A DNA stretch of 60,962 nucleotides from CAZADH01 sp964483805. Lineage in GTDB: Bacteria; Muiribacteriota; Ozemobacteria; Ozemobacterales; Ozemobacteraceae. Made by a program: the position numbers and the translations under genes. The notes under the pieces were generated by a model. It was not told where the DNA came from. It saw only the letters and a list, made by a program, of their open reading frames with translations, and did not search any database. The stretch covers positions 1 through 60,962 of the forward strand of contig CAZADH010000008.1 in the NCBI GenBank assembly GCA_964483805.1. The letters are read 5' to 3'. This document shows, in pieces, positions 46,206 through 52,241 of the stretch; position 1 is the stretch's first letter; every line of letters begins with the position of its first letter.

Positions 46206-46475
46206 TCAATGGGCGACGCTCAGGTAATACTTCCAGACGAGGGCATAGGTCAGGGCCGAGACGAGCACGACCACCAGAAACGGCATGGGCGCGCGAAAAT
46301 ACCAGCCATCGACGATGGCCGCGACCACGATGCCCGCGGTGAGGGCGTACCAGTACCACCCGGTGTTCGGCACGAAGTAGAAGGCCGCGGCGAACACCAC
46401 GATCGCCACCACGGCAAAGAACAGCCATCCGAGACTGATCTGGATCTCGCCACCCTTGGGACTGACTTCGACCAT
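46206..46475 (-). CDS. Small three-helix membrane protein of the tubulin-like/vWA operon
   Basis: The 89-residue protein consists mostly of three hydrophobic helices (LGWLFFAVVAIVVFAAAFYF, YWYALTAGIVVAAIVDGWYF, PFLVVVLVSALTYALVWKYY). Its N-terminus MVEVSPKGGEIQI resembles the N-terminus of the following vWA protein. ATG 46475 has GGAG upstream. The family is unknown; by position it may anchor or link the tubulin-like and vWA proteins at the membrane. Confidence 0.75.
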   Translation of the reverse strand: MVEVSPKGGEIQISLGWLFFAVVAIVVFAAAFYFVPNTGWYWYALTAGIVVAAIVDGWYFRAPMPFLVVVLVSALTYALVWKYYLSVAH

Positions 46476-46538
46476 CGTCGTTGCTCCGATTTGGTGTATT
46501 TACGAAGTATGTTATGCTTCGGTCGTCTGTGGTGCCGT

Positions 46539-49500
46539 TTATGAACCGAGTTTCACCGCCGCCGCCGGTTTCTGACTGAGAATGCTGTCGTAGTGGTTCG
46601 ACAGGTCGGTGATGATGCGGAGAATGCCCTTCTTGATTGCCAGCAGTTCGTCGTTGGCCGCCGACACCTCGTGGTGGGTGCGGATCTCGACCTCGATACT
46701 GTCTTCGATCGTCTTGACCTTCTCGGTGAACAGTGGCAGATACTTCTTGACGATCGCGTTCTGCTGCGGCAGCGCCATGCTGTTCCAGCCCTCTTTGTAG
46801 AGGGTGTTGATCAGGTAGACGCCCATTGTATTGTTTTGTAAATACTTGAACAGCTCGGGCACGGTGCGGCCCATCGGCTGCGGTTTCTCTTGTTGGTAGA
46901 GCAGCTCGAACTGCACCAGTTCGTCGTTCCACTCGATGCCGTGCTTGGTCTTGGCCTCGTCGGCATGCACCTCGTAACGCAGCAACAGGTAGACCAGGTA
47001 GAGCTGCTCGAGCGTCTTGGCCGGGATCAACCCGTAGCTGGCCCACAGCACCGGGTAGCCGTCGTTGGTCAGCACCGAATGGCAGTTGATCTTCACGTGG
47101 TTCTTGCGATACAGATCGTGCCACTGCGTCAGTGACGCGAGGTTCCAGGGGCAGATGCCGTGCAGCGTCTGCACGAACGAGATCTCGAAGTGGTTGCGGG
47201 TCGGCGCGATGCTGATGCCCAGTTCGCTCTTCTGCAACTGTTCTTTGATCTCGGTGGCCAGTTTCGAGTTCTCGTCATGAATGCCCAGTGTCGCAATGTT
47301 CATGCGCTGCGGCTGGTTGTTGCCGCGGTCGTTGAGGGTGATCAGCGGCGTGCTCTGGTTCATGAAGCTCTGGATCAGGCTCTTCTTGAAGCCCTTCTTT
47401 ACCGAGTCCTTCCAATGAATGAAGTCTTCGATGCCACCGATCATGCGCTTGCCGATGACGTAGCGGCAGTATTTGACGATGTCTTCTTCGAGCGAGTTGC
47501 TGGTCGGATTGGTGTAGCCGTCCCAGTTCTTCTTCAAGTCGATATTGAGCAGGAAGTCTTTCTCGATGTCGTTGTTCGAGAGGTCGCCCAGCAGATACTT
47601 GTAGAACGGCTCGATGTCGCGGTCTTCGAAGATGTAGGTGCGCACGAACGCCTGGGTGCGCGAATACGGCTTGATCTTGTCGAGGCACTGCTCGTAGAGC
47701 CGCTCGATGAAGCCGTTTTTCTGGACCATGTCGAGTTTGCGGGCGAACTCCTCGACCTGCTTCTTGAGGTTGGTGGTGTGTTGCGACAGGTAGCGCAGAT
47801 ACTCGCCGGCGCAGGCCAGGCAGAAACGCTCGTATTCCATCTGGACCGCTTCGCTCGCCTCTTTTTCGAGTTTCTCGTAGTCTTCGCGGATGTTGGCCAG
47901 CGACAGCGCCGTGCCCAGTTCGAGCAGTTTGCCCATCAGACCGAAACCACCCTCGAGTCGGCCCTGGAGCCGTTCGCGCGCCTGCGTGTATTCGCGTTGC
48001 TCTTTCGCCCATGCGGTCTTGATCTCTTCGTCTTTGCGGACCAACACGTCTTTGGGGAAGCGGACGAGGTATTTTTCGAACGCTGTCAATACATCGAGGC
48101 ACACATGGGCGCCAAGGTCGGGGTTGTTGATGATCTCGATGGCCCATTCGCGCACGAGCTTCGCCGCGTCCATGGCGGCTTTCTCGAAGTCGACCTGGGT
48201 GCGCTTCTTGATCTCGTCTTTACGCACCTTGTTGGTATCCATCTCTTGGATCTTGCGCAGGATGTAGGCCGACGCCGACTCGCCCTCGCGCTGATTCGGA
48301 TCGGTGCGCATGGTGTGGTACATCGGGTTGTCCCAGTATTTCTTGCGATCGACGATGGTCTTTGCCGTCTGGAACAGCCCTTCGGCGGTGAGGTTGAGCT
48401 TGTCGGGGTTGCCTTCGACGAACTCCTGCACGATCTGCTCGAGGACGATCTTGTCGGTGGCCAGCTTGAGCCAGCGTGTGACATCCATCGAGAGCTTGTA
48501 GGTGTAGAGGTCCATCAAGATGTCGAGCGGGTAATAGAAGCTCTTGTAGCCCAGCGAACTGAAGCACTTCAGTTGCTTGCCCTCGAGATCGGACGACAAC
48601 TGCCCCAGCACCTGCGAAGCGTTGTCGAGCATCGAGTTCTGGGCGGCGCGCAACGGTGTGGCCAGCTTGGTGAAGATGAACTCGGCGCCGATCGAGTAGT
48701 AGGTCGCCGAGTCGTCGAGGTTGCTGGTGCCCACGAGATAGGCCTGGTCAAACGGGGCATCGAGGCTGACGGCCCCGAAACCGTTGGGGTCGTGCGACTT
48801 GCCCAGGGGCCCGAAGTTGACCATGAACTTGTTGCGACGGTCTTGTTTGAGAATGTCTTTGGCGCTCTTGCTCGGCGGGAAGTTCTCTTTGGCCATGAAG
48901 TAGAACATCTCGACGAGCGACGAGTAACCGTTACCCTCGAGGCGGCCGGTGGCGTTGACGTTCGGGTCGATGGCGATCTGGGTGAACGCCTCGGGGGTGA
49001 GCGTGATGCCGACGACGGTGGGCTTGCTCTTGCCGCCCGAAAGTTGATAGTAAGCCATACGGAGTAAATACGCCACGTCGAGGAGCATGCCGGCGCCGCT
49101 GCCGCCGCAGATCGAACTGACGATGTAGAACTCGGGGGTGACGATCTGCCCCTGCTTGTTGGTCAGCGGGACGATCAGGTCGTCTTGATTGACGTTCTTG
49201 CGGGCCATGATCTTGGCGATCTTGGCCTTGAGTTGCTGGTAGATCTTGTTGATCTCGACGAACAAGCCGAACCGGCCGGTGAAGCGGAACTGGTGCGCCC
49301 CCTGGCTGATGTTGCCGATGTGGTTCTGGAGCTTCTGCGGGAACCACTCGAACAGGTAATTGTAGGTCTCGGTGTCGAGGTTGGTCGTGATCTGGTTCGC
49401 ATTCTGGATGTTGATGCGATAGTACTCTTCTTCGCGCAACCGCGCGCCTTCGACCTTTTCCTCTTCGTTGGCGGCAAAGACATCGGTGTCAATACAAAAG

Positions 49501-49682
49501 AGGTCAATAAAGTCGGGCAGCGAGGGGGTGACGCCGTCGGGGGAATCTTTGAAAATGGCCTTGATCTGGGGGTACGACAGAAAGGTCTCTTTGAAGTTCA
49601 TCAGGACCTTCTTGCCTGTTCCGCCCAGGCCGACGATCAGCGCCGGATTCAAGGTCAAACGGTTCTCATAGTTCAGCGGCAT
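46539..49682 (-). CDS. Tubulin-like (Tubulin_2 type) GTPase-domain protein
   Basis: The 1,047-residue protein has the N-terminal nucleotide-binding loop NPALIVGLGGTGKKVL (about residues 12-27), FCIDTDVF, and near residue 194 the tubulin/FtsZ signature in variant form, SSICGGSGAGMLLDVAYLLR. The remaining about 800 residues are largely helical. This fits the large prokaryotic tubulin-like family annotated as Tubulin_2, reported to occur with vWA proteins and proposed to act in membrane remodelling. Here the next two genes encode a small membrane protein and a vWA protein. ATG 49682 follows GGGGGAG at good spacing. Transcription probably starts near 49830 from a strong promoter, leaving a leader of about 150 nt. 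The gene is continuous with no frameshift. Confidence 0.85.
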   Translation of the reverse strand: MPLNYENRLTLNPALIVGLGGTGKKVLMNFKETFLSYPQIKAIFKDSPDGVTPSLPDFIDLFCIDTDVFAANEEEKVEGARLREEEYYRINIQNANQITTNLDTETYNYLFEWFPQKLQNHIGNISQGAHQFRFTGRFGLFVEINKIYQQLKAKIAKIMARKNVNQDDLIVPLTNKQGQIVTPEFYIVSSICGGSGAGMLLDVAYLLRMAYYQLSGGKSKPTVVGITLTPEAFTQIAIDPNVNATGRLEGNGYSSLVEMFYFMAKENFPPSKSAKDILKQDRRNKFMVNFGPLGKSHDPNGFGAVSLDAPFDQAYLVGTSNLDDSATYYSIGAEFIFTKLATPLRAAQNSMLDNASQVLGQLSSDLEGKQLKCFSSLGYKSFYYPLDILMDLYTYKLSMDVTRWLKLATDKIVLEQIVQEFVEGNPDKLNLTAEGLFQTAKTIVDRKKYWDNPMYHTMRTDPNQREGESASAYILRKIQEMDTNKVRKDEIKKRTQVDFEKAAMDAAKLVREWAIEIINNPDLGAHVCLDVLTAFEKYLVRFPKDVLVRKDEEIKTAWAKEQREYTQARERLQGRLEGGFGLMGKLLELGTALSLANIREDYEKLEKEASEAVQMEYERFCLACAGEYLRYLSQHTTNLKKQVEEFARKLDMVQKNGFIERLYEQCLDKIKPYSRTQAFVRTYIFEDRDIEPFYKYLLGDLSNNDIEKDFLLNIDLKKNWDGYTNPTSNSLEEDIVKYCRYVIGKRMIGGIEDFIHWKDSVKKGFKKSLIQSFMNQSTPLITLNDRGNNQPQRMNIATLGIHDENSKLATEIKEQLQKSELGISIAPTRNHFEISFVQTLHGICPWNLASLTQWHDLYRKNHVKINCHSVLTNDGYPVLWASYGLIPAKTLEQLYLVYLLLRYEVHADEAKTKHGIEWNDELVQFELLYQQEKPQPMGRTVPELFKYLQNNTMGVYLINTLYKEGWNSMALPQQNAIVKKYLPLFTEKVKTIEDSIEVEIRTHHEVSAANDELLAIKKGILRIITDLSNHYDSILSQKPAAAVKLGS

Positions 49683-49837
49683 GGTGTTGCTCCCCCCGAT
49701 CGGATTATCGGTTGTCGGTCTGACGGCGTGCGGTGCCGTGGTCTGCGTGGTAAGCCGAGCGCACTGCTCAATCACCCCTGGATTGCAACCGTACGTGCAT
49801 GACCGGTGGTCCGTGCGATCGCGTTCCCGTGCCGCCG

Positions 49838-49867
49838 ATTATAGACGGGCGCGAAAAATCGTGTCAA
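49838..49867 (-). promoter_or_regulatory. Near-consensus promoter TTGACA-18-TATAAT for the tubulin-like operon
   Basis: On the minus strand TTGACA (49867-49862) and TATAAT (49843-49838) are 18 bp apart. Both hexamers are perfect consensus, the strongest promoter in the window. It starts directly behind the terminator of the upstream gene. Confidence 0.85.
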
Positions 49868-49919
49868 GGAAAACCGGGGCCGACAGGCAGTGCGGGGGAG
49901 CACTGTCGATCGGCCCCGG
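49868..49919 (-). terminator. Intrinsic terminator of the 49950-51161 gene
   Basis: A long imperfect stem with outer arms CCGGGGCCGA/TCGGCCCCGG (49874-49919) and inner CAGTGC/GCACTG arms is followed on the minus strand by TTTTCC. It abuts the -35 box of the tubulin-like promoter. Confidence 0.8.
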
Positions 49920-49949
49920 AAAAGAAACCGGGCGCGAGAGTTCAGGTGT

Positions 49950-51161
49950 TCAGGCGGTCAGATCCAACAACGGCATGGGCAGCTTGACGTCGGGAGCGTC
50001 GGAGGAGGCGACTGTCGCTGGGACAGAGGTGGCCGCATCGACGGATTTGGCCAAATCGACAGCGTTGGTGGCGCCGGCTGCTGCGTTGGTGTTCTGGCTG
50101 CCAGCACTGGTCATCCCCGGGTAACCGGGAATGCCGGACACCAGACGCTGGCTGAAGTGGAGTGACAAGCGCTGTGAATAGTGCGTGAACAGTTGGAGGA
50201 ATTGCCGATAATCTTCCCGCCCGACCTGAACCCCCTTGGCGCCCGCCAGGGGAATCAATTCTGCGTCGGCGTTTTCGCCGTCCGCGGTGGTCCCGTTCTT
50301 GTTGTCTTGCGCATTGATGCGGGTGGCGTCGTCGTCCTCGGCGTCGTCATCCTGGTCGGCTTCGAGCGACTCGAGCAGCTTCGACAGGTCGATGGGCGTC
50401 GCCAGGCCGGCAAGACCCGCGGCCGCGGCGGCTCCGCCTTCACCATCCTCGCCATTGGTCGGTGGCAGCGGCGGTGGCGGGGGCGGTGCGTTGCGCAGAC
50501 GCGCGCCCAGTCCACCCGGCATGCCCATGTCGTTCTGCAGTTGTTGCACGTCGGCGAAAAACGCCTCGGCTTGCTGCTTCACCAGGTCGCGCATGTCGTC
50601 GAAGGCGCCGCCGAAGTCGCCGAACTTCGCCTCCAGCTCGGCAAAGAAATCGTCGGCCTCATCGAGAAAGGTGTTGAGCGATTCGGCCGTCATGTCAGCC
50701 ATGCCGTCGATCGAATCGAGAAACTCGTCGGTGACCGCCGGGTCGATGTCGAGGCTCTTGTCGGTGGCATTCAGATACTTGCCGACCCCATCGATGTTCA
50801 ACGAAAAATCGGCCCTGAACGTCTCGGTGACCTTGGCGGTGACCCGTTGGAACTTCTCGCTGCCCTTGCTGCCCATCTCGGCGTGGACCCGCTGCGACAG
50901 CGAATAGAACAGATTGAAGTGCATCGAGATCTGTGCCCCGGATTGGCCGCCTTCGGTGTTTTGGGCGGCGTCGGTGGTCTCTTTGGCCGCCGGCACGTAT
51001 TCGTCGACCGCTTCGGGGTCGGAAACCGTGGCGGCGGGTGCGGGCAGACCCGGCAAGACGCTGGTATCGGCGCGACGCGGCGTGGTCGGGGTATCGACGC
51101 GCAACCCTTCGATCATCTGATTGAAGCGGTTGAACAAGCTCGAAAGACCCTGAGCGTTCAT
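49950..51161 (-). CDS. Acidic, low-complexity-linked helical protein, unknown
   Basis: The 403-residue protein begins MNAQGLSSLFNRFNQMIEGL with no signal peptide. An N-terminal disordered stretch, a helical/beta region (FNLFYSLSQRVHAEMG, FRADFSLNIDGVGKYL), a predicted helix bundle (TFLDEADDFFAELEAKFG), a proline run, an acidic Asp-rich linker and a C-terminal segment (FTHYSQRLSLHFSQRLVSG) echoing the first are visible. The family is not recognised. AGGAGG precedes ATG 51161. Its promoter region carries a sigma-28-like sequence, so a motility or surface link is possible but unproven. It ends in its own terminator. Confidence 0.7.
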   Translation of the reverse strand: MNAQGLSSLFNRFNQMIEGLRVDTPTTPRRADTSVLPGLPAPAATVSDPEAVDEYVPAAKETTDAAQNTEGGQSGAQISMHFNLFYSLSQRVHAEMGSKGSEKFQRVTAKVTETFRADFSLNIDGVGKYLNATDKSLDIDPAVTDEFLDSIDGMADMTAESLNTFLDEADDFFAELEAKFGDFGGAFDDMRDLVKQQAEAFFADVQQLQNDMGMPGGLGARLRNAPPPPPPLPPTNGEDGEGGAAAAAGLAGLATPIDLSKLLESLEADQDDDAEDDDATRINAQDNKNGTTADGENADAELIPLAGAKGVQVGREDYRQFLQLFTHYSQRLSLHFSQRLVSGIPGYPGMTSAGSQNTNAAAGATNAVDLAKSVDAATSVPATVASSDAPDVKLPMPLLDLTA

Positions 51162-51241
51162 AGTATGGAGTGCCTCCTGGCGCGGCGGTGGCCCGCGGGC
51201 CCTTCGTCGCGAGAATACCTGTTATCCCTCGTCTACTTTAG

Positions 51242-51269
51242 GTATCGGCACTTTTGAGCGTTCTCTTGA
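51242..51269 (-). promoter_or_regulatory. Possible sigma-28-like promoter, TCAA-N16-GCCGATAC
   Basis: On the minus strand TCAA (51269-51266), a 16-bp spacer and GCCGATAC (51249-51242) resemble the TAAA-N15-GCCGATAA flagellar-sigma consensus. It lies about 80 bp before ATG 51161. Confidence 0.3.
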
Positions 51270-51390
51270 GGAACGTTGTGGGTGATTGATGGCGATCGGT
51301 TGCTATGAAAGCGATGTATCGCGGTCAATCGTCGCAAGATCGTCATTTTTCGATGCCGATCTCTCGATTTCTCGTCGACGGTCTTCGAAA

Positions 51391-51406
51391 TGTCTCACGA
51401 GAAACA
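51391..51406. promoter_or_regulatory. parS-like 16-mer TGTCTCACGAGAAACA
   Basis: It matches the bacterial parS consensus TGTTTCACGTGAAACA at 14 of 16 positions and sits within a longer imperfect palindrome with AAATGT/ACATTT ends (51388-51409). No parAB genes are in the window. The two mismatches, one in the central CG-flanking position, weaken the case. Confidence 0.35.
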
Positions 51407-51412
51407 TTTAAT

Positions 51413-51430
51413 TGTGAATAGTGTGGATAG
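51413..51430 (+). promoter_or_regulatory. Two tandem DnaA-box-like 9-mers
   Basis: TGTGAATAG (51413-51421) and TGTGGATAG (51422-51430) are adjacent direct repeats, each one base from TGTGNATAA, the reverse complement of the DnaA box. They lie 7 bp from the parS-like site, in a 580-bp stretch without a convincing gene (51162-51748). Confidence 0.3.
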
Positions 51431-51454
51431 GGGACAAACCCTGGGGTCTGTCCC
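51431..51454. repeat. REP-like palindrome, copy 2
   Basis: GGGACAAAC pairs with GTCTGTCCC (51446-51454) with one mismatch, followed by TTAAATAAAAAAA. The right arm and next bases match copy 1 at 45135-45146. It could also terminate transcription rightward. Confidence 0.55.
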
Positions 51455-51485
51455 TTAAATAAAAAAATGTGCCGCCGTAACGACA

Positions 51486-51498
51486 CATTGAAAGGGAG
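51486..51498 (+). repeat. CATTGAAAGGGAG 13-mer shared with 60774-60786
   Basis: The identical 13-mer recurs just before the partial gene at the right window edge. Each lies in AT-richer intergenic DNA. The remainder of 51500-51748 shows no other element. Confidence 0.4.
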
Positions 51499-51748
51499 TA
51501 AGGGAAATTGATTGACCAAATGAGAGGGTCCGGAACGGACCTTGAAGTTCAAGCGAACATTCACTTCAACTTCAACATGCATATCGGACGAACTGATTAC
51601 GGACTTTAGGTCTTTTTGATTGTTGCCCATGTATATTTTTTGTATTGCGATCGTGTGGCAAAGGGGTGTCAAGCAAACCGGTCCGGGTGACGATAGGGAA
51701 GGAAGACGCGTGCAAAAACCGCGACCAGTGAACTCGTGGAGGCCAAAC

Positions 51749-51973
51749 ATGAATCATGACTGCTTGATGACCATTCCTGAACTGATGAAGTTCCTGCAGG
51801 TCAAACGCAATACGATCTACACGCTGCGCCGCCTGGGATTGCCTACCGTCAAGATTGGCCGGTCGGTTCGCTTCCAGAAGGACAGCATCACCAAGTGGCT
51901 GTCGGGACTCGAGGCCACCGAGCCGAATCTGATGAAGAGCTTCGGCCCGCAGAATCCGGCGCATCTGTTGTAA
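51749..51973 (+). CDS. Excisionase/MerR-type helix-turn-helix DNA-binding protein
   Basis: The 74-residue protein begins MNHDCLMTIPELMKFLQVKR and contains NTIYTLRRLGLPTVKIGRSVRF followed by SITKWLSG, the helix-turn-helix plus wing pattern of the excisionase-family DNA-binding domain. ATG 51749 has GTGGAGG upstream. Such proteins are small regulators or recombination-directionality factors; no integrase is nearby, so a regulatory role is more likely. Its stop codon overlaps the octamer GTAAATAC at 51970-51977. Confidence 0.8.
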   Translation: MNHDCLMTIPELMKFLQVKRNTIYTLRRLGLPTVKIGRSVRFQKDSITKWLSGLEATEPNLMKSFGPQNPAHLL

Positions 51974-51987
51974 ATACGTGCCGGTCC

Positions 51988-52161
51988 ATGATCGATCCGA
52001 CGGTCAGGGAGATCGGATTCCTGTTAACGGCGTCGATTACGCTGGGAATCCTGTTCATTCGCACCTATCTGAACCTGCTCGAAGTGTATGGCGAAGAGCG
52101 GCAGCATCGGGCCGACCAGGCCCGGTTGCCCAAACGCTTCTTCCGCCGGTGGCGCGGCTGA
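51988..52161 (+). CDS. Small single-helix membrane protein, unknown
   Basis: The 57-residue protein starts MIDPTVREIG and has one transmembrane helix (FLLTASITLGILFIRTYLNL) and a strongly basic tail ending FFRRWRG. It begins 14 bp after the helix-turn-helix gene and is followed by a strong hairpin, which supports a two-gene transcription unit. Being short, it is supported by context and composition only. Confidence 0.5.
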   Translation: MIDPTVREIGFLLTASITLGILFIRTYLNLLEVYGEERQHRADQARLPKRFFRRWRG

Positions 52162-52188
52162 CTTAACCGAGCAACGGCCGCTGCATAC

Positions 52189-52220
52189 GCGACCCCCGGG
52201 GACGGCTCCCCGGGGGTCGC
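52189..52220 (+). terminator. Strong hairpin after the small membrane gene
   Basis: A perfect 14-bp stem GCGACCCCCGGGGA/TCCCCGGGGGTCGC with loop CGGC. It has no T-run; it lies between convergent genes and may serve both. Confidence 0.65.
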
Positions 52221-52228
52221 GTGCTATC

Positions 52229-52241
52229 AATACGACATATT
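52229..52241. repeat. Dispersed palindrome copy, AATAC-GAC-ATATT
   Basis: One mismatch from the AATAC-N3-GTATT form; it abuts the stop codon of the lytic transglycosylase gene. Confidence 0.5.

Noticed and set aside
47160..49067. Plus-strand frame of about 635 codons inside the tubulin-like gene
   Set aside because: Antisense to a gene with clear domain motifs; composition is shadow-like.
51216..51228. AGGGATAACAGG resembling part of the I-SceI homing endonuclease site (on the minus strand)
   Set aside because: Only part of the 18-bp site matches and no intron or homing endonuclease is present; treated as coincidence.
51343..51750. Minus-strand open frame in the 51.3-51.7 kb non-coding region
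   Set aside because: No ribosome-binding site, crosses the REP-like palindrome and the start of the helix-turn-helix gene; peptide shows no motif. Recent gene birth cannot be excluded.
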